Source of the DNA: Nocardioides zeae
Lineage (GTDB): Bacteria; Actinomycetota; Actinomycetes; Propionibacteriales; Nocardioidaceae
Length of the DNA stretch: 64,000 nt
NCBI RefSeq assembly: GCF_030818655.1
Contig: NZ_JAUTAN010000001.1
Location: forward strand, 4,216,001 to 4,280,000
Direction of reading: 5' to 3'
Positions 35,862-45,314 of the stretch are shown piece by piece. The translations under genes were made by a program, and so were the position numbers. Position 1 is the first letter of the stretch. Each line of letters opens with the position of its first letter. The notes below the pieces were generated by a model. That model was not told the origin of the DNA, searched no databases, and saw nothing but the letters and a program-made list of their open reading frames with translations.

Positions 35862-36527
35862 TCAGGAGCTCGCGCGGGCCCGCTCGGCGAGGCGCACGGC
35901 CGCGTGCTGCACGAGCGGCACCTCCTCGGGGTCGCGCGCGGCCTCGTGCGGCACCTGGCCGCCGAGCAGCGCGGCCGGCTGCGTGAGCCAGGCCCACACC
36001 TGCCAGGGATCCATGCGCGCGGCGAGCAGCGGCTCGAGCACGGCCCCCAGCTCGGGCCGCAGGTCGCCGGCGTCGTCGAGCTGGAACGCCGGCACCATGG
36101 TGCGGCCGTCGTCGTGCACGACGACGAGGAGCCCGCCGCGCTCGGCGGCCTTGTGCACGGCGAAGCGCGTTGCGTTCTCCGACCGGCCCCGCAGCTCGGC
36201 GAGGCTCGCGTAGGTGTGCCACGGGCTCGTGAGCAGCCCCGCCCGCACGGCCGCCTTGCGCCGCAGCTGCACGAGCGCGACCGGCACGGCGTGGGCCGGG
36301 TCGTCGCCCTGCTGGTGGAGCAGGGCGTCGAGCTCCTCCAGGCGTTCCGGCGTCAGGGGCTCGCCGGTGCCCGGCTCCGTCCAGTACGCCGCGCCGTCGG
36401 CCCCGCGGCGGAACGACGGGAGGCCGGCCGGGCCGAGCTGGTCGGCCAGGCCGATCTCCTCGAGCCAGGCCGCCAGCCGCTCGCCGGTGCCCCCGTCGTC
36501 CCCGAGCCTGCGGACCCGGCCGTGCAC
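35862..36527 (-). CDS. Protein with antitoxin Xre/MbcA/ParS-like toxin-binding region
   Basis: 221 residues. The C-terminal ~60 residues (ARMDPWQVWAWLTQPAALLGGQVPHEA followed by acidic-hydrophobic helices) resemble the toxin-binding domain of Xre/MbcA/ParS antitoxins, where W..P...LGG..P is typical. The segment quoted is split across residues ~163–190. The middle part (LAELRGRSENATRFAVHKAAERGG, MVPAFQLDDAG) matches DNA-binding/linker parts of longer members. No RES-domain toxin gene is adjacent: typA is upstream on the same strand, 10 nt away. It may be a lone regulator derived from an antitoxin. Confidence 0.6.
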   Translation of the reverse strand: MHGRVRRLGDDGGTGERLAAWLEEIGLADQLGPAGLPSFRRGADGAAYWTEPGTGEPLTPERLEELDALLHQQGDDPAHAVPVALVQLRRKAAVRAGLLTSPWHTYASLAELRGRSENATRFAVHKAAERGGLLVVVHDDGRTMVPAFQLDDAGDLRPELGAVLEPLLAARMDPWQVWAWLTQPAALLGGQVPHEAARDPEEVPLVQHAAVRLAERARASS

Positions 36528-36537
36528 GGTGCGTGCC

Positions 36538-38421
36538 CTACTTGGACTTGCGGGCGCGCGACGCGATCTTGGCGCGCTCGTTCTGGTCGAGGACGACCTT
36601 GCGGATGCGCACCATCTCGGGCGTCACCTCGACGCACTCGTCCTCGCGGCAGAACTCCAGGCACTGCTCGAGCGACAGCTTGCGCGGCGGGATCAGCTTC
36701 TCGAAGTTGTCGGAGGTCGCGGACCGGATGTTGGTCTGCTGCTTCTCCTTGGTGATGTTGACGTCCATGTCGTCGGCGCGGGAGTTCTCGCCGACGATCA
36801 TGCCCTCGTACACCTCCGTGGTGGGCTCGACGAACATGACGCCACGCTCCTGCAGCGCCGTCATGGCGTACGCCGTCGCGGCGCCCTTGCGGTCCGCCAC
36901 CAGCGAGCCCGAGGCGCGCGAGCGGATCTCGCCGGCCCACGGCTGGTAGCCCTCGGAGATCGAGTGGGCGATGCCGGTGCCGCGGGTCTCCGTGAGGAAC
37001 TCGGTGCGGAAGCCGATGAGGCCGCGCGCGGGCACGACGAACTCCATGCGGACCCAGCCGGTGCCGTGGTTGGTCATGCCCTCCATGCGGCCCTTGCGGG
37101 TGGCGAGCAGCTCGGTGATGGTGCCCAGGTACTCCTCCGGCGCGTCGATCGTGAGGCGCTCGGTGGGCTCGTGGACCTTGCCGTCGATCTCGCGCGTGAC
37201 GACCTGCGGCTTGCCGACGGTGAGCTCGAAGCCCTCGCGGCGCATCTGCTCGACGAGGATCGCCAGCGCCAGCTCGCCGCGGCCCTGCACCTCCCACGCG
37301 TCGGGGCGGTCGGTGGGCAGCACGCGGAGCGACACGTTGCCGATCAGCTCGGAGTCGAGGCGGTCCTTGACGAGGCGGGCGGTGACCTTCGCGCCCTTGA
37401 CCTTGCCGACGAGCGGCGAGGTGTTGGTGCCGATCGTCATCGAGATGGCGGGCTCGTCGACGTGGATGAGCGGCAGGGCGACCGGGTTCTCCGGGTCGGC
37501 CAGCGTCTCGCCGATCATGATGTCGGGGATGCCGGCGACGGCGACGATGTCACCGGGGCCCGCGGACTCGCCCGGCTTGCGCTCGAGGCCCTCGGTGACG
37601 AGCAGCTCGGTGATGCGCACGTTCTTGACGTCGCCGTTGCGCTGCATCCACGCGACGGTCTGGCCCTTCTTCAGGTGGCCCTGGCGGATGCGCAGCAGGG
37701 CGAGACGACCGAGGAAGGGCGACGCGTCGAGGTTGGTGACGTGGGCCTGGAGGGGGCCGTCCTCGTCGTACGACGGCGCCGGGATCGTGTCCAGGATCGT
37801 GCGGAACAGCGGCTCCAGGTCGCTGCCCTCCGGCATGGTGCCGTTCTCGGGCTGCGTGAGCGAGGCGATGCCGGCCTTGCCGGAGGCGTAGACGACCGGG
37901 AAGTCGAGCGCGTCCTGGCTGTGGGAGTCGTCGAGCAGGTCCATGAACAGCTCGTAGGACTCGTCGACGACCTCGGAGATGCGCGCGTCGCTGCGGTCGG
38001 TCTTGTTGACGACCAGGATCACCGGCATGTCGGCGTTGAGCGCCTTGCGGAGCACGAAGCGCGTCTGGGGGAGCGGGCCCTCGGAGGCGTCGACGAGCAG
38101 CACGATGCCGTCGACCATCGACAGGCCGCGCTCGACCTCGCCACCGAAGTCGGCGTGGCCCGGGGTGTCGATGATGTTGATGGTCATGCCGTCGGGCGCC
38201 GACGGACCGGTGTAGCGGACCGCGGTGTTCTTCGCGAGGATCGTGATGCCCTTCTCGCGCTCGAGGTCGCCGGAGTCCATGACGCGGTCGGCCACGCCCT
38301 CGGCCTGGTGCTCCGTGAAGGCCCCCGCCTGCTTGAGCATCGCGTCGACGAGCGTGGTCTTGCCGTGGTCGACGTGCGCCACGATGGCGACGTTGCGGAG
38401 GTCGGAGCGGAGCGTGGTCAT
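36538..38421 (-). CDS. typA: TypA/BipA ribosome-associated GTPase
   Basis: 627 residues, the usual length. GTPase motifs: G1 AHVDHGKTT (~15), switch region with KGITI, G3 DTPGHADFGGEVER, G4 NKTDR and G5 ASGKAG. The elongation-factor-like domains II, III and V follow, with the TypA-specific C-terminal end (ENSRADDMDVNITKEKQQTN, RKLSLEQCLEFCREDE). TypA binds ribosomes and helps 50S assembly and stress or cold adaptation. The gene reads away from the thioesterase gene. Confidence 0.97.
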   Translation of the reverse strand: MTTLRSDLRNVAIVAHVDHGKTTLVDAMLKQAGAFTEHQAEGVADRVMDSGDLEREKGITILAKNTAVRYTGPSAPDGMTINIIDTPGHADFGGEVERGLSMVDGIVLLVDASEGPLPQTRFVLRKALNADMPVILVVNKTDRSDARISEVVDESYELFMDLLDDSHSQDALDFPVVYASGKAGIASLTQPENGTMPEGSDLEPLFRTILDTIPAPSYDEDGPLQAHVTNLDASPFLGRLALLRIRQGHLKKGQTVAWMQRNGDVKNVRITELLVTEGLERKPGESAGPGDIVAVAGIPDIMIGETLADPENPVALPLIHVDEPAISMTIGTNTSPLVGKVKGAKVTARLVKDRLDSELIGNVSLRVLPTDRPDAWEVQGRGELALAILVEQMRREGFELTVGKPQVVTREIDGKVHEPTERLTIDAPEEYLGTITELLATRKGRMEGMTNHGTGWVRMEFVVPARGLIGFRTEFLTETRGTGIAHSISEGYQPWAGEIRSRASGSLVADRKGAATAYAMTALQERGVMFVEPTTEVYEGMIVGENSRADDMDVNITKEKQQTNIRSATSDNFEKLIPPRKLSLEQCLEFCREDECVEVTPEMVRIRKVVLDQNERAKIASRARKSK

Positions 38422-38538
38422 GAGGTGCGGCGTCACTTCCGTCGAGGGATCTGGGTGGCACACCGGTCGCCGGAGGGCCCCGGCGATCTTAGTGCCCCGC
38501 ACGGCCAGGGCCGATTCGTTGGCCGCTACCCTGCGTCT

Positions 38539-39372
38539 GTGATCCAGACCGAGACCTCGCCGACCGCCGAGTTCGACCGCGACGTGGCGTTGACGCCCCT
38601 CGACGGTCCCGACGAGCCGGTACGCCGCTTCTCCGGCCACCTCCCGGGCGGCTGGTCCGTCGGCGGAGGCATCAACGGGGGCTTCCTGCTCGCGCTGCTC
38701 GGCACGGCCGTGCGTGAGACCGTGCCGGACCGGCCGCACCCGGTGGCGGTGGCCGCGACGTACGTCGGCGCCTCGACGGAGGGCCCCGCCGAGGTGACGA
38801 CGCGGATCGTCCGCCGGGGCACCCTCACCACCGTCGCCGCCGAGCTGGCGCAGGACGGCGCGGCCCGCATCACCGCGCTCGCGACGTTCTCCGACCTGGC
38901 GGGGCTGACCGACGAGGTCGGCACCACGGCCGTCGCGCCGGTGCTGCCGCCGCCGGAGGACTGCGTCGCCACCTCGGACGGGCCGGAGGAGTTCCTGCGC
39001 ATCGCGCCGCTCGTCCAGCGGTTCGAGATGCGGCTGACGCCGCGGAGCATCGGCTGGGCCCTGGGGCAGCCGTCGGGGACGGGGGTGCTCGAGGGCTGGT
39101 TCCGGCTGCGCGACCGCGAGCCCGACCCGCTGATGCTGCTGCTCGCGTGCGACGCCATGCCGCCGGTCACGTTCGACCTGGGCCGCCCCGGCTGGGCCCC
39201 GACGGTGCAGCTGACGACGCACGTCCGCGCCGTACCGGCCCCGGGGTGGCTCGCGATGCGCCAGTCGACGACGAACCTCGCGGGCGGGTTCTTCGAGGAG
39301 GACTGCGAGATCTGGGACTCCGCCGGCCGCCTCGTGGCCCAGGCCCGCCAGCTCGCGCGGGTGCCGCGCTAG
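38539..39372 (+). CDS. Acyl-CoA thioesterase-like (double hotdog) protein
   Basis: 277 residues with two hotdog repeats: residues ~30–125 (GHLPGGWSVGGGINGGFLLALLGTAV, ATYVGASTEGPAEVTTRIVR) and ~150–277 (GWFRLRDREPDPLMLLLACDAMPPVTF, TVQLTTHVRAVPAPGWLAMRQ). This is the layout of the thioesterase/acyl-ACP thioesterase-like family found throughout Actinobacteria. The Asp in CDAMPP is the usual catalytic position. A TACCCT box (38527–38532) lies 6 nt before the GTG start, indicating a leaderless transcript. Substrate unknown. Confidence 0.85.
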   Translation: MIQTETSPTAEFDRDVALTPLDGPDEPVRRFSGHLPGGWSVGGGINGGFLLALLGTAVRETVPDRPHPVAVAATYVGASTEGPAEVTTRIVRRGTLTTVAAELAQDGAARITALATFSDLAGLTDEVGTTAVAPVLPPPEDCVATSDGPEEFLRIAPLVQRFEMRLTPRSIGWALGQPSGTGVLEGWFRLRDREPDPLMLLLACDAMPPVTFDLGRPGWAPTVQLTTHVRAVPAPGWLAMRQSTTNLAGGFFEEDCEIWDSAGRLVAQARQLARVPR

Positions 39373-39385
39373 CCCGCAGCGCGAA

Positions 39386-39474
39386 TTTCCCCGGTCGACC
39401 GGGGAACACGCCACTTTGACCATCAATATTGATGGTCAAAGCGACACTTTCCCCGGTCGACCGGGGAAAGTGTC
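39386..39474. repeat. Cluster of three perfect palindromes forming one long inverted repeat
   Basis: Between two converging genes lie a 20-bp perfect palindrome (39387–39406), a 28-bp perfect palindrome (39414–39441) and a 32-bp perfect palindrome (39443–39474). The first and third share the core TTCCCCGGTCGACCGGGGAA. In addition, the whole stretch 39386–39470 is itself an inverted repeat about the centre of the 28-mer, with ~42-bp arms interrupted by one 7-nt mismatch. It may act as a terminator for both genes, but its size and nesting exceed that need. Confidence 0.85.
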
Positions 39475-39480
39475 AGCCCG

Positions 39481-40551
39481 TCACCGCGGCGGGCGCAGCG
39501 CGACGAGCCACCGCCGTCGGGGGTGCTCGGTGGGGGTCCACAGCAGGCGCTCGGCCGGCGACCACGCCAGGTCCTCGGGGCCCATGGGGGCCGCGGCCAC
39601 GGTGCGGCGCCAGCCCCGGGCGTCGTGCGAGCGGGCGGTGACGAGGCTGCCCGGCAGCCACCCGCCGTGCGACGTCGTCACGTGGAGGCGGCCGTCCACC
39701 GACGCGACGCCCTGCATGCCCTTCACGCCCGTGTCGACGACCTCGCTGGCCCGCGTCAGCGTCGGGTCCTCGGCCGAGCCCGCCGGGAGGCCGTCGTCGG
39801 CGAGCGGGAAGCGGGCGATGCGCGTCGACTTCTCGCCGCGGCCGTACTCACCCACCACCAGCGACCGCGTGCCCACGTCGAGCGACAGGAACGACCAGCG
39901 CAGCCTCTCGGTGCCCTCGTCCGCGCCGCCGCGGTGGTCGACGCGGGTCGGCAGCACCCAGCGGTACCCGAAGGCCGTCCCCCGCTCGCCGTCCCCGAGG
40001 TGCACGAGGTCGTCGAGGTGCGCCGACACGCAGCCCTTCCCGGTGGCGGCGACGTGCAGCCACGACCCCGACCAGACGACCCCGCCGGCGTGGACCGGCA
40101 CGGGCTCGTGGTCGACGGTGCCGTCGTCGCGGCGTACCGGCTTCACCAGCAGCACGTGCCGGTAGGCCCCGGTCCCGAGGTCGAGGAACGTCAGGCGCGC
40201 GCCCTGCTTCACCGGGCCCCCCGAGCCGGGACCGGGCACCGCCTTCGCGTACGACGACACGACCGCCACCCGCCGTCCCCCGAGGCCGTCCGGGACGGTG
40301 CCGAGCCCGGTCGCGTCCTCGGTCGTCGTCACGCCCTGCGGCCACCACTCGTTGCGTCGGTCCTCGGCGTCCCAGCCCCAGGCAGCGGCGACGCGGCGGC
40401 CGAGGAGGCGCGGCACGACGCTGCGGTGCGCCCGGCGGTCCAGGTCGCCCAGCAGGGCCTCGAGCCCGGGGCGGGTGCCGATGCGGGCGGCGAGCTCGTC
40501 GACGAGGGGCTCGCGGGACGACGTGCGACGGACGTGGAGCGCGGCGGTCAT
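39481..40551 (-). CDS. Hypothetical beta-propeller-like protein
   Basis: 356 residues without a signal peptide. The middle and C-terminal parts consist of repeated beta-hairpins with Gly/Asp turns ([57 protein letters not shown]), as in propeller proteins. A TAGCGT box (40563–40558, minus strand) lies 6 nt before the ATG. No family name can be given. The stop codon lies next to the palindrome cluster. Confidence 0.7.
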   Translation of the reverse strand: MTAALHVRRTSSREPLVDELAARIGTRPGLEALLGDLDRRAHRSVVPRLLGRRVAAAWGWDAEDRRNEWWPQGVTTTEDATGLGTVPDGLGGRRVAVVSSYAKAVPGPGSGGPVKQGARLTFLDLGTGAYRHVLLVKPVRRDDGTVDHEPVPVHAGGVVWSGSWLHVAATGKGCVSAHLDDLVHLGDGERGTAFGYRWVLPTRVDHRGGADEGTERLRWSFLSLDVGTRSLVVGEYGRGEKSTRIARFPLADDGLPAGSAEDPTLTRASEVVDTGVKGMQGVASVDGRLHVTTSHGGWLPGSLVTARSHDARGWRRTVAAAPMGPEDLAWSPAERLLWTPTEHPRRRWLVALRPPR

Positions 40552-40600
40552 CCCTCGACGCTACGGGGCGGGCCCGTGCGCCGGGGTCCAGAATGGAGCC

Positions 40601-40882
40601 GTGCGCGCCATCTTCTTCGACCCCGACGACGCCGAGGCCGCGGTGGCGCGGCTCCGACGGGACGGCTACGAGGCCGCGGTCGAGCGCGAGCGGCTCGCCG
40701 GCGAGGACGACGACGAGGACCACCCCTGGGCGGTCGTCAGCGACGCGCCGCCCTTCGTGCTCGAGGTCGTGTGCGACGACCTCGACGGCTGGTTCGACGC
40801 CGAGGAGGCCGAGCCGGTGGCGCCGCCCCCGCCGCTCGTCCTGCCCACCGCCCCGCGGCGCGTCAAGCGGCCGCCCGCGTGA
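40601..40882 (+). CDS. Small hypothetical acidic protein
   Basis: 93 residues with an alpha/beta pattern ([50 protein letters not shown]) like a ferredoxin-type fold, and a Pro-rich basic tail. A CAGAAT box (40589–40594) lies 6 nt before the GTG start, supporting a leaderless transcript. Function unknown. Confidence 0.7.
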   Translation: MRAIFFDPDDAEAAVARLRRDGYEAAVERERLAGEDDDEDHPWAVVSDAPPFVLEVVCDDLDGWFDAEEAEPVAPPPPLVLPTAPRRVKRPPA

Positions 40883-40926
40883 GGGAGCGGTGCGGTGATG
40901 TCGGTGCCGCGCCGTACCCTCGCCCC

Positions 40927-41829
40927 GTGACCTCTCAGCACCTCCTGCTCGTGCACGCCCACCCCGACGACGAGACGATCGGCCAGGGCGCCACGATGGC
41001 GAAGTACGTCGCGGAGGGTCGCGGCGTCACCCTCGTGACCTGCACCGGCGGCGAGATGGGCGAGGTGCTCGTCCCCGAGCTCGAGCACCTGGCCGCCGAC
41101 CGCGACGACACGCTGGGGGAGCACCGCAAGGGCGAGCTCGCCGACGCGATGGCGATCCTCGGCGTCACCGACCACCGCTACCTGGGCGGGTTCGGGCGCT
41201 ACCGCGACTCCGGCATGAAGTGGCACCCCGACGGCCACGCGGTCGCCGCCGACGAGACCGACGAGCGGGCGTTCGCCAACGCCGACCTCACCGAGGCGGC
41301 CGACCACCTCGTCGCGGTCATCCGCGAGGTGCGGCCGCAGGTGCTGGTGACGTACGACCAGTTCGGGGGCTACGGGCACCCCGACCACATCCAGGCCCAC
41401 CGGGTGGCGACGTACGCCGCGGTGCTCGCCGCCGTGCCGTCCTACCGCCGCGACCTGGGCGAGGCGCACGACATCGCGAAGATCTACTGGGGCGCGATGT
41501 CGGAGAGCCAGTTCCGCGACGGCCTCCGGAAGCTCCGCGCCGCCGGTGACACCACGACGTTCGAGGGCATGGACCCGGAGGGCCCGATGCCGATGACCTC
41601 TCCCGACGCCGACATCGCCTGCCGGGTCGACGCGAGCGACTACGCCGAGACGAAGATGGACGCGATGCGCGCCCACGCCACCCAGATCACCGTGGACGGC
41701 CCGTTCTTCGCCCTCTCCAACAACCTCGGCAACGCGATCTGGGGCATCGAGCACTACCGGATCGCCAAGGGCGAGGTCGGCCCCGTCGACGCCGCCGGGT
41801 GGGAGACCGACCTCTTCGCCGGGCTGTGA
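40927..41829 (+). CDS. mshB: MshB, mycothiol biosynthesis deacetylase
   Basis: 300 residues of the PIG-L/LmbE family. The zinc motif [16 protein letters not shown] is at residue ~10, with the second motif [13 protein letters not shown] (~157). [22 protein letters not shown] and [16 protein letters not shown] follow MshB rather than Mca. It removes the acetyl group from GlcNAc-Ins to give GlcN-Ins, the second step specific to mycothiol, the actinobacterial thiol. TACCCT (40915–40920) lies 6 nt before the GTG. The stop overlaps the next start. Confidence 0.93.
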   Translation: MTSQHLLLVHAHPDDETIGQGATMAKYVAEGRGVTLVTCTGGEMGEVLVPELEHLAADRDDTLGEHRKGELADAMAILGVTDHRYLGGFGRYRDSGMKWHPDGHAVAADETDERAFANADLTEAADHLVAVIREVRPQVLVTYDQFGGYGHPDHIQAHRVATYAAVLAAVPSYRRDLGEAHDIAKIYWGAMSESQFRDGLRKLRAAGDTTTFEGMDPEGPMPMTSPDADIACRVDASDYAETKMDAMRAHATQITVDGPFFALSNNLGNAIWGIEHYRIAKGEVGPVDAAGWETDLFAGL

Positions 41830-42194
41830 CGCTCGCGCTGCGCATCGCGCTCGGTCTCGGCCTCGTGCTGGCCGGCGCGACGAGCGGGCTGGCCTCCGTC
41901 GTCGTCGGCGGACGCTGGTGGGGCGTCGGCCTCGCTGCGGTGACCGCGGCCGCCGTGTTCGTGGCGCTCCCGCGCACCCGGCTCGCCTGGTGCACCTTCG
42001 CCGCCGGGTGGGCGGCGATGCTGCTGGTCGTGCTGGAGGGCCGCCCCGAGGGTGACTTCGCCGTGGCGGACGACGGGAAGGGCTACGCGATCCTCGTGCT
42101 CGGCTTCCTTGTCGCGCTCGCCGGGGTCGTCGCGCTCGCCGGCGGCCTCGACCGCCGCCCGGCGGGGGAGCGACCCGGCCGTCCGAAGGGGTGA
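41826..42194 (+). CDS. Small membrane protein coupled to mshB
   Basis: 122 residues with about four transmembrane helices ([72 protein letters not shown]). The GTG start overlaps the mshB stop. Similar small DUF6113-like membrane proteins sit after mshB in other actinobacteria as I recall; function unknown. Confidence 0.75.
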   Translation: MTLALRIALGLGLVLAGATSGLASVVVGGRWWGVGLAAVTAAAVFVALPRTRLAWCTFAAGWAAMLLVVLEGRPEGDFAVADDGKGYAILVLGFLVALAGVVALAGGLDRRPAGERPGRPKG

Positions 42195-42245
42195 ACGGGG
42201 TGCACGGGGTCGGCGCGCCGACCCGGCATACCTAGGATGGCGCCC

Positions 42246-44192
42246 GTGACTGACGCTGACGAGCCCACCGACCGGCCCGACGCCGGCTTCGAGGGCGGGG
42301 ACACTGCCGAGCGCCCCGCCGTGCGGCCGTCCGCGGCGAGTCCGGAGCAGGCCCCCGAGACGGAGCGCCTCTCCCTCATGGATCCCGACGAGCCCACGGA
42401 GGAGCCGGTGGCCCAGCAGCGCCGTACGGGTCGGGTCGTGGCCCTCTCCGCGCTCGCGCTCGTGCTCCTGGCCGCGGGCCTGTACGTCGCGGCCTACGCG
42501 GTCGCGGGCGACAAGGTCGCCCGGGGCACGTCCGTGGCCGGCGTCGACATCGGCGGCCTCACGCAGGAGGACGCGGAGCAGGCGCTCGAGGACGGTCTGG
42601 CCGACCGCGTGCAGCGCCCCATCGCCGTGACGGTGGCGGACTCGGACCTCTCCGACGAGCTCGACCCGGGGGCCGCGGGCCTCGAGGTCGACTACGCGGC
42701 ATCGGTCGCCGCGGCCGGGGGCGAGCGCAGCTGGGCGCCGCGCCGGCTGTGGGACTACTTCACGGGCGGCGACGAGCTGCCGGCCGTGGTGAAGGCGGAC
42801 GACGCCGCCGTAGAGGAGTTCCTCGCCGGTCTCGAGGAGGCGGCCGGCCAGCCGCCCGTCGAGGGGGCGATCGCCTTCACCGACGGCCAGCCGGTGGTCA
42901 CCGACCCGATGCCGGGTCGCGGGTTCGAGCGGGACGCGGCGGTCGCGGCGATCGAGGACGCCTTCGTCGCCGAGGACGGCACCGTCGAGCTGGCCCTCGC
43001 CGACGTGGCGCCGACCATCGACGCCGACGAGATCGAGACCGCGCTGGCGACCTTCGCGGAGCCGGCGATGTCGGGTCCCGTGACCCTCGTCTTCGGCGAG
43101 ACGCCGGTCGAGCTCGACCCGGTGGAGTACGCGCCGGCGGTCTCCATGGTCGCCGAGGACGGGGCCCTCGTGGGCCGGATCGACGGCGCCGTGCTGAAGG
43201 ACCTGGTCGACGACCGCGTGGGCGACCCGGGTCGCCCGGTCGACGCCACGGTCGTGATCGAGAACGGCGAGCCCGTCGTCGTGCCCGCGGAGCCGGGCGT
43301 CGACTTCCTCCCCGACACGCTGGCGGCGGTGTTCACGGAGGTCGTGACCGCCCCCGAGGGCAGCCGGGAGGGCACCGTCGAGGCGGAGGCCGTCGAGCCG
43401 GAGTTCACGACCGCGGACGCCGAGGCCCTCGGCATCGTGGAGGAGGTCAGTGAGTTCACGACCTACTACCCCCACGCGCCGTACCGGAACACCAACATCG
43501 GTCGCGCGGCCGAGCTGATCGACGGCACCGTGCTCAAGCCCGGCGACGTCTTCTCGCTCAACGGCATCGTGGGGGAGCGCACCTACGAGAACGGCTTCAC
43601 CGACGGCTTCATCATCTCGAACGGCATCTTCCGCTCCGAGCCCGGCGGCGGCGTCTCGCAGATGGCGACGACGACGTTCAACGCGGCCTACTTCGCCGGC
43701 CTCAAGGACGTCGAGCACAAGCCCCACTCGCTCTACATCGACCGCTACCCCGAGGGTCGTGAGGCGACGGTGGCGTGGCCGACGGTGGACCTGAAGTTCG
43801 AGAACGACACCGAGCACGGCGTGCTCGTGCAAGCGATCCTCAGTCCCAGCTCGCCGGGCAACCGCGGGTCGATCACGGTGCGCATGTGGTCCACGAAGAC
43901 GTGGGACATCGAGTCCGACGTCTCGGGCCGCTACGCCGTCACGAGCTCGAGCACCCGCACCCTCGACACCGCGGACTGCGAGCCCCAGAGCGGCTCGAGC
44001 GGCTTCTCGGTCGACTACGACCGGATCTTCCGCGAGCCCGGGTCGGACGAGATCGTGCGCACCGAGGACTTCAGCTGGACCTACAGCCCCACCCCGACGA
44101 TCCGCTGCGTCTCGCCGGAGCCGGAGCCGACCCCGCCGCCGGTCGAGCAGGCCGACCCGGTGGAGCCGGGCGAGGCGGGCACGGGCGGCTGA
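42246..44192 (+). CDS. VanW family protein with peptidoglycan-binding-like repeats
   Basis: 648 residues: a ~60-residue acidic cytoplasmic tail, one transmembrane helix (~62–85), two or three copies of the YoaR/PG_binding_4-like domain (VAGVDIGGLTQEDAEQALED and similar), then the VanW domain (YYPHAPYRNTNIGRAAELID, VFSLNGIVGERTYENGF, EPGGGVSQMATTTFNAAYFA). A Pro/Glu tail follows. VanW proteins act outside the membrane on the cell wall; the exact reaction is unclear. TAGGAT (42233–42238) lies 7 nt before the GTG start. Confidence 0.9.
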   Translation: MTDADEPTDRPDAGFEGGDTAERPAVRPSAASPEQAPETERLSLMDPDEPTEEPVAQQRRTGRVVALSALALVLLAAGLYVAAYAVAGDKVARGTSVAGVDIGGLTQEDAEQALEDGLADRVQRPIAVTVADSDLSDELDPGAAGLEVDYAASVAAAGGERSWAPRRLWDYFTGGDELPAVVKADDAAVEEFLAGLEEAAGQPPVEGAIAFTDGQPVVTDPMPGRGFERDAAVAAIEDAFVAEDGTVELALADVAPTIDADEIETALATFAEPAMSGPVTLVFGETPVELDPVEYAPAVSMVAEDGALVGRIDGAVLKDLVDDRVGDPGRPVDATVVIENGEPVVVPAEPGVDFLPDTLAAVFTEVVTAPEGSREGTVEAEAVEPEFTTADAEALGIVEEVSEFTTYYPHAPYRNTNIGRAAELIDGTVLKPGDVFSLNGIVGERTYENGFTDGFIISNGIFRSEPGGGVSQMATTTFNAAYFAGLKDVEHKPHSLYIDRYPEGREATVAWPTVDLKFENDTEHGVLVQAILSPSSPGNRGSITVRMWSTKTWDIESDVSGRYAVTSSSTRTLDTADCEPQSGSSGFSVDYDRIFREPGSDEIVRTEDFSWTYSPTPTIRCVSPEPEPTPPPVEQADPVEPGEAGTGG

Positions 44193-44211
44193 GGCCGCTC
44201 TCCGTCCCGCG

Positions 44212-45207
44212 CTAGCGCCGCGGCGCGAGGTACGTCGCCGTGTGGTGCTCCTCGAACCCGAGCCCTGCGTAGAGCGCCAGCGCCGGCGCGTTCGTCGTCA
44301 GCACGTGCAGCACGACGGTGGTGACGCCGCGTTCGGCGACCTCGCCGAGCAGCCCGGCGACCACGTGTCGCGCCAGCCCCGTGCGCCGGTACGCCGCGTC
44401 CGTGCGCACGTCGTGCACGCAGGCCCAGTCGCCGCGCAGGTCGGCGAGACCGGTCGCGATCCGGTGGCCGTCGGCGGTGACCGAGGCCCGCACCCGCTCG
44501 ACGTCGGGGGCGGCGCCCTCGACCGGCCCACGCCGGGTCTCGGCCGTGCCGGTGTCGCCGCGGCCGTCGATCGGACCGAGGGCGCGTCGCAGACGGGCGA
44601 CCGACCCGACCTGCACCGCCACGGCGTGCCCGGCGAAGTCCGGCGGCTCCGTCCAGCCCGCGTCCCGCAGGGCGGCCTCCTCGGCCGAGCCCAGCGGGAC
44701 GCACAGCTCCGGTGGGCGGTCGCGCGCGGCGTACCACTGCTCGACGGCCACCAGCGCCTCGCCGAGCGGGCGGTCGGGGCTGCCGTAGGCGAGCACCGAG
44801 TTCGCGCGCCGGCGCACGCGCCCCTCGTGCGGCGGCGACACCTGCAGCAGCCAGTCGCCCAGCGTGGCCGTCTCGCCGGGCCACAGCCCGCGCACGCGCC
44901 GCTGGACCTCGCGGCCGGGCACGCGCTGCAGCCGGCTGGCGCGGGGCGGCACGGGCTTGCCCGAGACGATGAGCGCGTGGGGGACGGTGACGGCGGTGCC
45001 GTCCGCGCGCCGTACGACGAGGTCGGGCCACCACCCCTCCGCCACGCCCAGCAGGTCGGTGAACGCGGGCCCGCCGGTGGGGCCGGTCTCGCCGGGGACG
45101 AGTCGGCGCACGACGATGCGGGTACCGACGACGTGCGGTCCGAGACCGTGCGCGCCGGTGACGGGTGACCCGCTGTTCACATCGTGGGGTTCGTCGGGGG
45201 AGGTCAC
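44212..45207 (-). CDS. GNAT family N-acetyltransferase (Rv0428c-like)
   Basis: 331 residues. The C-terminal ~90 residues hold the acetyl-CoA site DVRTDAAYRRTGLARHVVAGLL and the closing NAPALALYAGLGFEEHHTATYL. The long N-terminal part, starting with a beta-barrel-like RIVVRRLVPGE, follows the two-part layout of the actinobacterial Cg3035/Rv0428c group as I remember it. TAGTAT (45220–45215, minus) lies 7 nt before the GTG, so it is probably leaderless and divergent from fdxA. Substrate unknown. Confidence 0.85.
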   Translation of the reverse strand: MTSPDEPHDVNSGSPVTGAHGLGPHVVGTRIVVRRLVPGETGPTGGPAFTDLLGVAEGWWPDLVVRRADGTAVTVPHALIVSGKPVPPRASRLQRVPGREVQRRVRGLWPGETATLGDWLLQVSPPHEGRVRRRANSVLAYGSPDRPLGEALVAVEQWYAARDRPPELCVPLGSAEEAALRDAGWTEPPDFAGHAVAVQVGSVARLRRALGPIDGRGDTGTAETRRGPVEGAAPDVERVRASVTADGHRIATGLADLRGDWACVHDVRTDAAYRRTGLARHVVAGLLGEVAERGVTTVVLHVLTTNAPALALYAGLGFEEHHTATYLAPRR

Positions 45208-45314
45208 CTCGCGGATACTAGGCTGGCGCCGCGCGTGATCCGCGCCCGTGCATCCCGCTCGACCCGCACCACCAAGGCACGACCGCGTGCCCCGTGACTC
45301 CAGGAGGACCCGAG

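Noticed and set aside
36353..37297. Alternative minus-strand frame inside typA
   Set aside because: Shadow of typA with Arg/His-rich composition.
39416..40165. Open frames starting MTINIDGQS on both strands from the palindrome block
   Set aside because: They arise from the symmetry of the palindromes and then run antisense through the gene at 39481–40551 or the thioesterase gene with non-native codon use.
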